Below, piece by piece: positions 15,797 to 23,827 of a stretch of DNA of 64,000 nt (its first letter is position 1; each line of letters begins with the position of its first letter). Source of the DNA: CATQGW01 sp965262235 (GTDB lineage Bacteria > Chloroflexota > Dehalococcoidia > Bin125). Position numbers and translations under genes: made by a program. The notes below the pieces were generated by a model, which had not been told where the DNA came from, ran no database searches, and saw nothing but the letters and a program-made list of their open reading frames with translations. The stretch is from contig OZ253504.1 of NCBI GenBank assembly GCA_965262235.1, positions 2,542,001-2,606,000 on the forward strand. The letters are read 5' to 3'.

Positions 15797-16494
15797 CTAA
15801 TTCGCCCAATCGCACCCCTTGAGTTTGGCAGATCTCTGTGCGTCGATTGCCCGTCGGGCTTGGGGAAGATCGAGCATTTCGCCGCTTGAGAGACCGCGAT
15901 CCTCCGCGATCGTCTCTGCCGCGGCTCGTTCCCGGGCGTACGTCCGGCGCGAGTCCTCGCAAGATTCTGTCGAGCGGGAGTGGCTTGGCGACGCACTTCC
16001 GCCGCTCGATCGAGTGCTATCGACGCGGATGGTGGTGTTTGCGACGTCGTCTTTGTCAGTGAACCACTGACCACCAACCATCGGATTGATCTGGAAGTAG
16101 GAGCGTGGATGCATATCGCCGAGGGTCCACCGATAGTGCAGAGTTCCGCCTGGTTCGATTGTGGCCGATCAGCGGTATCCGTTCTGGTCGTCTTGGATGA
16201 AGACCCATTGGCCGTTCGCCGTCGCACACCCCGCTGTGAGCATCTCTGTGGTCCGTGCAGTGCCCGTTGCTCCGGACCACCTCGATTGGTGGAGTTTGAG
16301 GCAGACTCTCCCTTCTTCGTTCAGCTCGACTTCGCCCCATACCGTCGGTTCCTGGGGAGGAAGTCGAGAGGGATGAATTGTGGGTTCCGAGCGGTAGCAT
16401 CCTGACGCGAACCGGCAGTGTCATCCCCGGCTCTGCAGGCAGCGCAGAGCATTGCGAGCAGGGCGAGGAGCACGGCGAAGGTGGGGTTGGTCAC
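15797..16494 (-). pseudogene. Disrupted lipoprotein gene
   Basis: From GTG 16494 the sequence reads a lipoprotein signal (VTNPTFAVLLALLAMLCAAC) and a short mature part, then stops at about 16320. A second frame opens before that stop and carries on as QEPTVWGEVELNEEGRVCLK and TANGQWVFIQDDQNGYR. After one TGA stop it continues in the same frame as SATIEPGGTLHYRWTLGDM and QWFTDKDDVAN, ending in a charged helix and KLKGCDWAN at 15797. Joined by one frameshift and with the TGA read through, this gives a secreted lipoprotein of about 230 residues. No family is recognised. It interrupts the SDR array and is either a decayed gene or contains two sequence errors. Confidence 0.6.
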
Positions 16495-16555
16495 CTCGGT
16501 CCCCGTGTTATTCCGTACAGTGTTGTTGGATAGGGGCGCCCAGGCGCCCAGGCCC

Positions 16556-17338
16556 CTAGCCGCCGCGCAACTGCGCGACCCGTGCGTCGACGCCGATCCA
16601 GCCGCCGTCGACCACGATCGCCTGGCCCGTGATGAAGCTTGAATCGTCGGAGGCGAGAAACAGCGCGGCCTGTGCGATGTCGAGGCCTTCGCCGCTCCGG
16701 CCGATCGGGTGCAGCTCGTCCCACTGCCCGCGGAAGACATCGATCTGGTCTTCGCTGCGCCAGCCCTGGCCGGTCGCGATGCCGCCCGGACAGATGCAGT
16801 TGATCCGGATCCCCGCCGACGCCCACTCGCCCGCTGCCGCCTGCGTCAGCGCGATCACCGCGCCCTTCGACGCGCAGTACGCGGCCATGCCGGGCAGGCC
16901 GATCTTGCCCGCGATCGAGGCCGTTGAGATGATCGAGCCGCCGCCGGCTGCCTCGAGGTGCGGGATCCCGTACTTCATGCCCAGCCAGACCCCGCGGATG
17001 TTCACATCGCTGACCAGGTCGTAGGTCCGCTCCGGGCAGTCGCGCACGTTGGTCTCGGGCGGCCCGGTGCCGGCGTTGTTGTAGATGATGTTGATCGCGC
17101 CCCAGCGCTCTGACGCCGCGAGGAACATCGCCTGAATGTCCTCGCCGCGGCGCACGTCGGTCTGCACGAACAGCGCCTGCTCGCCGATCTCGGACGCGAC
17201 CCACGGCCCGCGCGACCCGTCGCGGTCCGCGATCAGCACGTTCGCGCCCTCGGCCGCAAACAATCGGGCGGTGGCTTCACCGATGCCGGACGCGGCTCCG
17301 GTGACGACGGCTGTCTTGCCTGCGAGTCGGTCTGCCAT
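16556..17338 (-). CDS. SDR family NAD-dependent oxidoreductase (array member 2)
   Basis: 260 residues, with TGAASGIG at 13-20, Asp38, NNAG at 87-90, Ser141, Tyr154 and Lys158. It is closest to array member 1 at its 5' end and to the 14618 remnant at its 3' end, so the array has a mosaic history. The downstream half differs enough from members 3 and 4 to suggest another substrate. ATG 17338 is preceded by GGGGGT. It lies 15 bases downstream of member 3 on the same strand, consistent with one transcript. Confidence 0.92.
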   Translation of the reverse strand: MADRLAGKTAVVTGAASGIGEATARLFAAEGANVLIADRDGSRGPWVASEIGEQALFVQTDVRRGEDIQAMFLAASERWGAINIIYNNAGTGPPETNVRDCPERTYDLVSDVNIRGVWLGMKYGIPHLEAAGGGSIISTASIAGKIGLPGMAAYCASKGAVIALTQAAAGEWASAGIRINCICPGGIATGQGWRSEDQIDVFRGQWDELHPIGRSGEGLDIAQAALFLASDDSSFITGQAIVVDGGWIGVDARVAQLRGG

Positions 17339-17353
17339 GTTGCTACCCCCTGC

Positions 17354-18160
17354 TCAGGCCGGAGCGCGGCCCGTGAAGTCTTCCCAGCGGCGGTCGATCG
17401 CGGTCCAGCCGCCGTCGACGACGATCGCCTGGCCGGTGACGAAGCTTGACTCGTCGGAGGCAAGCCAGAGGACGGTCTGCGCGATATCGAGGCTTTCGCC
17501 GCCGCGGCCGAGCGGCGTGACCGCGGCGCCGCTCGCGCGACGCCGGTCGACGTCCGCCGGATCCTGTTCGCCCTCGCTGTCGTCACGAAGTCGCGTGGCG
17601 ATCGAGCCGGGGCAGACGCAGTTGATCCGGATGCCCTTTGATGCCCACTCACCCGCGGCGGCGCGGGTCAGGGCGATGACGCCGCCCTTGGAGGCGCAGT
17701 ATGCGCTCGCGCCGGCGAGCCCGGTGATGCCGGCGATCGAGGCGGTCGAGATGATCGAGCCGCCGCCGGCCGCTTCGAGGTGAGGAATGGCGTACTTCAT
17801 GCCCAGCCAGACACCGCGCAGGTTGACCGCTATGAAGTCGTCGAAGAGCGACTCGGGGCAGTCGCGCACCGTGCCCTCGATGGCGGCGATGCCGGCGTTG
17901 TTGTAGACGATGTCGATCCGGCCCCAGCGTTCAGCGGCGGCGGAGAACATCGCCTGGACATCTTCCCCCTGGCTGACGTCGCCGACGAAGGGCGCCGCCT
18001 GCGCGCCGATGCCAGCGGCGATCCGCTCGGCGCGCTCCTGCCAGCGGTCGGCCACGAGCACGTTGGCTCCCTCGGCGGCGAAGAGTTCGGCGGCGGCGCG
18101 GCCCAAGCCCGAGCCGGCGCCGGTGATCACTGCGGTCTTGCCTGTGAGACGGTCGGTCAT
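17354..18160 (-). CDS. SDR family NAD-dependent oxidoreductase (array member 3)
   Basis: 268 residues. TGAGSGLG at 13-20, Asp38 in VADRW, NNAG at 87-90, Ser141, Tyr154 and Lys158 are all present. Between residues 190 and 215 it has an insertion with Asp, Glu and Arg (RLRDDSEGEQDPADVDRRRA) shared in outline with member 4 but not with members 1 and 2, so 3 and 4 form a sub-pair. It is separated from member 4 by 17 bases and from member 2 by 15, indicating an operon. The substrate is not known. Confidence 0.92.
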   Translation of the reverse strand: MTDRLTGKTAVITGAGSGLGRAAAELFAAEGANVLVADRWQERAERIAAGIGAQAAPFVGDVSQGEDVQAMFSAAAERWGRIDIVYNNAGIAAIEGTVRDCPESLFDDFIAVNLRGVWLGMKYAIPHLEAAGGGSIISTASIAGITGLAGASAYCASKGGVIALTRAAAGEWASKGIRINCVCPGSIATRLRDDSEGEQDPADVDRRRASGAAVTPLGRGGESLDIAQTVLWLASDESSFVTGQAIVVDGGWTAIDRRWEDFTGRAPA

Positions 18161-18177
18161 GTTGTTCTCCTGGATTT

Positions 18178-18984
18178 CTAGCTGAAGTCTCGGCCGGTCA
18201 GGGCACCGAAGCGCGCGTCGACGCCGGTCCAGCCGCCGTCGACGACGATCGCCTGGCCGGTCACGAAGGTCGACTGATCGGACGCGAGCCAGAGCGCGGC
18301 GTTGGCGATGTCGCGCCCCTCGCCGCTGCGGCCCAGCGGCGTGATCACCGCGCCGCGGGCGCGGCGGCGGTCGAGCTGGCCAGAGTCCTGAGGACCCTGG
18401 CTATTGTCGCCGATGCGAGTGGCGATCACGCCCGGGCAGATGCAGTTGATCCGAATGCCGGACGACGCCCATTCACCCGCCGCCGACCGAGTCAGCGCGA
18501 TCACGCCGCCCTTGGATGCGCAGTAGGCGGCGATTCCAGCGAGGCCGGACATTCCAGCGACCGACGCGGTCGAGATGATCGAGCCACCGCCGGCGGCCTC
18601 AAGGTGGGGGATGCCGTACTTGATGCCCAGCCAGACGCCGCGGAGGTTGACCGCCATGATCTCGTCGAAGACGGATTCGGGGCAGTCGCGCACGTTGTCT
18701 TCGGGCCCGCCAAGGCCCGCGTTGTTGTAGACGATGTCGATCTGTCCCCAGCGTTCCGCTGCGGCGCTGAACATCGCCTGCACATCTTCGCCCTGAGAGA
18801 CATCGCCGACGAAGGCGGCGGCCTGCGCGCCGATGCCGGCCGCGACGCGCTCGGCGCGCTCCTCCCAGCGGTCGACGATGAGCACGTTGGCGCCCTCGGC
18901 GGCGAAGAGTTCGGCGGTGGCCTGGCCCATGCCTGATCCAGAGCCGGTGATCACCGCGGTTTTGCCCGCCAGTCGGTCAGCCAT
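18178..18984 (-). CDS. SDR family NAD-dependent oxidoreductase (array member 4)
   Basis: 268 residues from ATG 18984 (AAGGGA nine bases upstream). A longer frame to 19038 adds an unrelated N-terminus. TGSGSGMG at 13-20, Asp38, NNAG 87-90, Ser141, Tyr154 and Lys158 are intact. It is the first gene of the array in transcription order and would carry the promoter, in the region bounded by the repeat block at 19040. It forms a sub-pair with member 3. Confidence 0.92.
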   Translation of the reverse strand: MADRLAGKTAVITGSGSGMGQATAELFAAEGANVLIVDRWEERAERVAAGIGAQAAAFVGDVSQGEDVQAMFSAAAERWGQIDIVYNNAGLGGPEDNVRDCPESVFDEIMAVNLRGVWLGIKYGIPHLEAAGGGSIISTASVAGMSGLAGIAAYCASKGGVIALTRSAAGEWASSGIRINCICPGVIATRIGDNSQGPQDSGQLDRRRARGAVITPLGRSGEGRDIANAALWLASDQSTFVTGQAIVVDGGWTGVDARFGALTGRDFS

Positions 18985-19039
18985 GTTGATTCCCTTCCGC
19001 TCCGCCCGAAGCCTAGAGCGCGCGTCGGTGGTGCGCATC

Positions 19040-19303
19040 GGGGGAGATGGGATCGGATCCCCTCTCCCCCCGCGATGCGGGGGGAGATGTCACGGAGTGA
19101 CAGAGGGGGGCTCCCCGTGCTGCCGCCGGCGTACCGCGTGAGAGCCCCCCTCTGCCTGCGGCATCTCCCCCCGCCGAGCGGGGGGAGAGGGGAAATGGAG
19201 ATTACGCGCAGGTCTCCTCCGGGGGCGACATGGGGAAGGGATCGGATGCCCCTGAACACATCGGGTGGTCTGGGGGGATCCGACTTGTTCAGAGCGTTCC
19301 TAA
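19040..19303. repeat. Dispersed repeat, copy B
   Basis: No gene. The block has a C-run/G-run palindrome at about 19059-19087, then CTCTGCCTGCGGCATCTCC and a second palindrome, GCGCAGGTCTCCTC, GGGAAGGGATCGGATGCC, GATCCGACTT, GTTCAGAG and TTCCTAA. It matches copy A (9559-9872) through two separate conserved parts. As in copy A, the terminal TTCCTAA supplies the TAG stop codon (19300-19302) of the minus-strand gene beside it. Confidence 0.75.
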
Positions 19304-20562
19304 GTCAGCGCGTCGGCGATGGCGAGTTGGGCGATCTGTTCATCGTCGTAGCCGAGGATCTCGCGCAGCACCAGGTCGTTATCGCGGCCGATCGTCGGCG
19401 CCGCGCTGCGATAGCTTGGCGGCGTCTCGGAGAGGTAGCCCTTGGCCGCCTCGACGACGGTCTGCCCGTGGACCGGATGATCGAGCGTCACGAAGTGCCC
19501 GCGGTGCTGAAGCTGCAGATCGGCGATGCAGGTGGTGCTGTTCTGGACGGCGTGCGCCGGGACGTTGATGGCCTGCAGGATGCGCTCCGTCTCGAACGCC
19601 GAGCGCCCCGCGCACCACTCCGAGAGCAGCGCGTTCAGCTCGTCTGCGCTCGCCAGGCGCGATGCGGCGTCGACGTAGCGCGCATCATCGGCCAGGCCGG
19701 GCTGTCTCAGCGCCATGCACAGGCGCGACCAGTCGGCGTTGTCGCGCACCGCGATCGCGACCCACTCGTCGTCGCCGCTGCATGCGTAGACGCCGTGCGG
19801 CGCCATCTGCCGGTCGACGTTGCCGACCAGCTCGGGCACGTGGCCGTTGACGGTGTAGTCGAGCAGCGCCGTGCTCATGAAGTGCAGCGAGGACTCGGCC
19901 TGCGCCTGATCGATGTAGCAGCCCTCACCGGTGCGATCGCGATGGTCCAGCGCGGCCAGAATTGCGGGCACCGCGAAGCGCGGACTGAGGTAATCGGTGT
20001 AGGCGGAATACGGTCCGGCGGGGTCGTCGCCCGGAGAGCCGGCCAGTGCGATGAAGCCGCCGATCGCCGCGCCCATCGTGCCGAAGCCGGCGACGTTCGA
20101 GAGCGGCCCATCCTGCCCGAACAGGCAGGTGCTGAGCATGATCAGATCGGGCCGCAGCTCGCGCAGTGATTCGTAGTCCATCCCCCAGGCGCGCATCGCG
20201 CGGGGCGAGAATGATTCACACAGCACGTCGCACCAGCGAATCAGGTCCATCAGCACGCCGCGACCCTCTTCGGTCGCCAGGTTGAGCGACAGCCCGAGCT
20301 TGTTCACGTTCATGTTGCCGAACAGGCCGGAGTGGTCGAGTCCCTGCGCGTTGTTGTGGAAGGGCCCGATCCCGCGCGCCGTCTCGATCCGGTTGGCGCT
20401 CTCGATCCGGACCACCGTCGCGCCAAAGTCGGCCAGCAGACGCGTCGCCGTCGGCCCCGCGACCACCCACATCAGGTCGACCACCTTGAGCCCCGCGAGC
20501 GCTCCCGACTCATCTTGCGCGGCTGATTGCGTGTTGGTTTGCATGTTGGACTGCGTGGTCAC
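19300..20562 (-). CDS. CaiB/BaiF CoA-transferase, subunit with catalytic Asp
   Basis: A class III CoA-transferase of 420 residues, which moves CoA between carboxylic acids through an aspartyl-CoA anhydride. The family aspartate is Asp190 (SAYTDYLSPRF), 24 residues before the TGEG turn, as in the other active members here. The N-terminus (residues 1-20) is a Gln/Asn-rich tail absent from the relatives. The GTG start at 20562 overlaps the preceding stop (TAGTG), so it is coupled to the upstream CaiB paralogue; the two probably form a heterodimer. The stop lies in a dispersed repeat. Confidence 0.9.
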   Translation of the reverse strand: MTTQSNMQTNTQSAAQDESGALAGLKVVDLMWVVAGPTATRLLADFGATVVRIESANRIETARGIGPFHNNAQGLDHSGLFGNMNVNKLGLSLNLATEEGRGVLMDLIRWCDVLCESFSPRAMRAWGMDYESLRELRPDLIMLSTCLFGQDGPLSNVAGFGTMGAAIGGFIALAGSPGDDPAGPYSAYTDYLSPRFAVPAILAALDHRDRTGEGCYIDQAQAESSLHFMSTALLDYTVNGHVPELVGNVDRQMAPHGVYACSGDDEWVAIAVRDNADWSRLCMALRQPGLADDARYVDAASRLASADELNALLSEWCAGRSAFETERILQAINVPAHAVQNSTTCIADLQLQHRGHFVTLDHPVHGQTVVEAAKGYLSETPPSYRSAAPTIGRDNDLVLREILGYDDEQIAQLAIADALT

Positions 20563-21800
20563 TAGATCACCCCCTCCGCGCTCAGTGCGCCCAGTTGGTC
20601 GGCGTCGATTCCGAGCTCGCCGTAGACCTCGGCGTTGTGCTCGCCCAGCGACGGCGCGCGGCGGCGGTACGTGATCGGCTTGGTTGAAAGCTGCACGAAC
20701 GGCCCCGGAAAGCTCACCGGGTCGTCCCAGCCGGGCATCTCGTGCGTCTGCCAGAAATCGCGCGCCGCGAATTGTTCGCTTCCGGTCACCTCGTCAACGG
20801 TGGTGACCGGCACGATCAGCAGGCCGCGCGAGCGGGCCTCGTCGAACAGTTCGGCGCGGGTGCGTTTCGTGATGAACTCCCCGATCACGCCGAGCAGCCG
20901 GTCCCACTCGCTGAGTGGCTTTTGGCCGCTGATGAACAGTGCTCCGAGGCCGATCCAGTCGAGGTCACGGTCGGCAAGGTCGCATTCGCCGCACTCGTAT
21001 ATCCAGTCCATCAAGCGCTGTGAGAAGGGCCCAATCGCGGCCCCGAACAGGAACGTCAGCGAGATGTGCCCGTCGAGCGCGCGCCAGATCAGCTTGCCGC
21101 GGAACGGTCCGACGACCATCCCGCCGGCCACGCGCTGCGTCTCGACCGCTCCGATCCCGGCCGAAACGATCGTCGACATCGTCGCCGCGGCGACTGCTTG
21201 CTGGGCGGAGATATCAACGTGCTGACCGCGTCCCGTCGAGCGCCGCGCGTGCAGCGCGACGAGTGCCGCGGAGGCGGCCTCGCCCGACGCGTGATGCCAG
21301 GCCTGCGGCACCGAGACCCGGACCGGCTCCTGGCCCGCGTCGCCGGCCAGAATCAGCGGGCCGCCCGCCGCCATCAGAATCAGGTCCGTCGCCTCATACG
21401 TGGCCTTCGGGCCGTCCTGCCCGAACCCGCTGATCGAGACGTAGATCAGGTTCTCGTTCAGCACGCGCAGGTCGTCGAACCCCAGCCCGCGCGAGGCCAT
21501 CACGCCCGGCGTCTCCGACTCGATCACGAAGTCGACCGTCGCCGCGAGCTGCCGGACCAGATCCTGCCCGGCGGCCGTGTCGAGGTCGCAGCTGACCCCG
21601 CGTCGGTTGCGCGCGTAGGCCCACCAATAAAGCGAACGATCCGGGTCGGCCTCGTCGCCCGCGAACGGCGCCAGATTGCGCGCGGGCGACCCGCCCGGCG
21701 GCTCGACGATGATCACATCGGCGCCGAGGTCGGCCAGGATCTGCCCGGCGAGCAGGCCGCGTTCGTCGCTCAGGTCCAGCACTCGGTAGGGGCTTAGCAT
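20562..21800 (-). CDS. CaiB/BaiF CoA-transferase homologue lacking catalytic Asp
   Basis: 412 residues with the full CaiB fold: the N-terminal YRVLDLSDERGLLAGQ region, NRRG and the TGRG turn at 189-192. At the position 24 residues before that turn, where active members carry Asp, it reads PQAWHHAS (Trp168/His169). It therefore probably cannot form the aspartyl anhydride itself and may be a structural or substrate-binding partner of the next gene, comparable to two-subunit members such as benzylsuccinate CoA-transferase. Start ATG 21800 is chosen because the family N-terminus begins there; the longer frame overlaps unrelated sequence. Confidence 0.88.
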   Translation of the reverse strand: MLSPYRVLDLSDERGLLAGQILADLGADVIIVEPPGGSPARNLAPFAGDEADPDRSLYWWAYARNRRGVSCDLDTAAGQDLVRQLAATVDFVIESETPGVMASRGLGFDDLRVLNENLIYVSISGFGQDGPKATYEATDLILMAAGGPLILAGDAGQEPVRVSVPQAWHHASGEAASAALVALHARRSTGRGQHVDISAQQAVAAATMSTIVSAGIGAVETQRVAGGMVVGPFRGKLIWRALDGHISLTFLFGAAIGPFSQRLMDWIYECGECDLADRDLDWIGLGALFISGQKPLSEWDRLLGVIGEFITKRTRAELFDEARSRGLLIVPVTTVDEVTGSEQFAARDFWQTHEMPGWDDPVSFPGPFVQLSTKPITYRRRAPSLGEHNAEVYGELGIDADQLGALSAEGVI

Positions 21801-21888
21801 CGGCGCCTTCTTCCCAACCAGTTCCTGACCAGTTTCTGACCAGCTCCCGACCAGCCTTGACAGCGCGAATCGTACCGCGCGCCCCGCG

Positions 21889-22980
21889 CTATTGCAGCGC
21901 GCCGGCCGCGGCGATCGTCCAGCTGGCCACCACATCATCGCCGCGATGCGCGTGCAGCGTGCGGTGCAGCAGCATCGTCGAGTCGGAGTAGTGCGGAACC
22001 AGCCGCACGCGGTCGCCCGGCTGCACGGCGGCGCCGTCATCGAGTGCTAGATGCGTGTGCTCGGCGCTCAGTCCGACGCAGCGAATCCCGTCGGGCGCGA
22101 CGACCTGCGGCAGACCGGTGTGCCGGCCGGTCGATTTCCAGCCGGCGTCGGCCGCGGCCCGGCCGGACGCGGTGGCGCTCACGACCTGCGCCGACAGCGA
22201 CAGCGCCCGCTGGTGCCCGGCCACGCCCATCGACTCGTAGATCAGGTCCATCAGCACCGCGCCTCCGGCCTGTAGCTCCGTGAGCATGCCCTGTTGCAGC
22301 ACGAAGCGGTAGTTGCCGCTGCCGCCGCCGCTGAGCACGCCGATCTCGATCCCCGCGGCTTCCACATCACGACGTGCGCGACTCAGCAGTTCGCCGGAGA
22401 TCCGCGTCTGCCGTTCTTTTTCCTCCGGCTCCAGGCCCATCACGTGACCCTCGTAGCCCATCAGTCCGCGCAGCTGGACGCCCTCGAGCTCGCCGGCCAG
22501 CAGGCAGAGCGCGGCCGCATCCGACGGGTCGACTCCGCAGCGGTGCAGATTCACGTCCACATCGACCAGCACGTCGACGGTCACGCCGGCTGTGACCGCC
22601 TGCCCTGCGATCATCCTCAGATTCGCCTCGTCGTCGACCGCCACGCAGATCGTCGCTGCGGGCGCGAGGGCGACGAGCCGTGCGACCTTCTCTTGCCCGA
22701 CGACCTCGTTAGCGATCAGGATGTCGTCGAGGCCGCCGGCGACCATCGCCTCAGCCTCGGAGACCTTGGCGCAGGTGATCCCGACCGCCCCGCAGTCCAC
22801 GACGATCCGCGCCAGCTCGGGGGTTTTGCAGGCCTTCACATGCGGACGCCAGGCGAGCCCCGCGTCGGCGCAGCGCGCGGCCATGTGCCGTGCGTTGTGC
22901 TCCAGCGCGTCGAGGTCCACGAGCAGTGCCGGCGTATCGAGTGCATCCACCTGGAGTGTGACTTGGGGTGTGTCGGTCAT
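21889..22980 (-). CDS. D-threonine aldolase-like PLP enzyme (fold type III)
   Basis: 363 residues of the alanine-racemase-fold group that includes low-specificity D-threonine aldolase and D-serine dehydratase DSD1. The PLP lysine is Lys49 in RPHVKACKTPEL, the phosphate loop is SGGGSGNY (217-224), and PHYSDST near 329-335 lies where the divalent metal is bound in this family. It would cleave D-3-hydroxyamino acids to glycine and an aldehyde, or deaminate D-serine. It follows the CaiB pair on the minus strand but is upstream by 88 bases, so co-transcription is possible. Confidence 0.85.
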   Translation of the reverse strand: MTDTPQVTLQVDALDTPALLVDLDALEHNARHMAARCADAGLAWRPHVKACKTPELARIVVDCGAVGITCAKVSEAEAMVAGGLDDILIANEVVGQEKVARLVALAPAATICVAVDDEANLRMIAGQAVTAGVTVDVLVDVDVNLHRCGVDPSDAAALCLLAGELEGVQLRGLMGYEGHVMGLEPEEKERQTRISGELLSRARRDVEAAGIEIGVLSGGGSGNYRFVLQQGMLTELQAGGAVLMDLIYESMGVAGHQRALSLSAQVVSATASGRAAADAGWKSTGRHTGLPQVVAPDGIRCVGLSAEHTHLALDDGAAVQPGDRVRLVPHYSDSTMLLHRTLHAHRGDDVVASWTIAAAGALQ

Positions 22981-23022
22981 TGCGCGAGGATAGGGTCAAC
23001 GTTGCAGATGAAGGAGCTTCGC

Positions 23023-23750
23023 ATGGCGTTCGTGACCGTCAACGATGTTCGGCTGTTCTACCACGAGCAGGTGACCCCGACCTGCCGACCGTGCTGTTCG
23101 TGCACGGCACGCAGGCCAACGCGTCGGTCTGGTCGGACGTGATCGACGCCGTCAGCGACCGCTTCCACTGCGTTGCGCTCAATCACCGCGGTCGCGCGCC
23201 CTCCGCTACGCCCGACGATCCCGCGGCCTACAGCATCGAGATCTTCGCCGATGACCTCGCCGCATTCATCGAGCAGCGGGGCCTTGAGAGCTTCAGCATG
23301 ATCGGCTGGTCGCTCGGCGTGCGCACGGCGTTCAGCTATCTCCAGCGCCACGGGCAAGAGCGCGTGCGCTCGCTGATCACGGTTGCGGGCCCGCCCTCGG
23401 CGCGCTTCGGCGGTCAGAAGCTGGAGGGCCCCAACCGCGACCGCGAGCTCGTCCCGCACCGCTGGGGCGAGACCTTCGAGCCGATCACCGAGGCCTGCTG
23501 GGAGGGCTCGCACGCCTCGCGCGCCAGTTGCGATCTCGAGTGGTTCCTCCCGGAGGTTGCGATCCCCGTCGGCATCTTCCACGGCCTGCTCGACCCGATT
23601 GCTCCTTACCCCGCGGCGGAGGCGATGGCCGAGGCGATCCCGAACGCCCAACTGCACCGCTTCGGGGAAAGCGGCCACGCGCCGCTCGTCACCCAGCCCG
23701 AACTCTTCCTCGACCGCGCTGTCGCCTTCCTCAGCGCAGCGGCCGACTAG
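23023..23750 (+). pseudogene. Alpha/beta hydrolase with a single frameshift
   Basis: ATG 23023 (AAGGAG six bases upstream) starts MAFVTVNDVRLFYHEQ, the usual first strand of an alpha/beta hydrolase. The frame then fails, while from about 23071 another frame continues GDPDLPTVLFVHGTQ, with nucleophile motif GWSLG, acid in GLLDPIAP and histidine in GESGHAP. Adding one G to CAGGTGACC restores YHEQGDPDLP. The intact product would be about 242 residues. This is either a real one-base deletion or a sequence error; the rest of the gene shows no decay. Confidence 0.8.
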
Positions 23751-23827
23751 CTCGCTCTCGGCCTCGTCCACGTGTGCGTGTCGCCCCGAAGTGGGACGGT
23801 GATATTGTGTGCTGCGGAGGACGAGAC

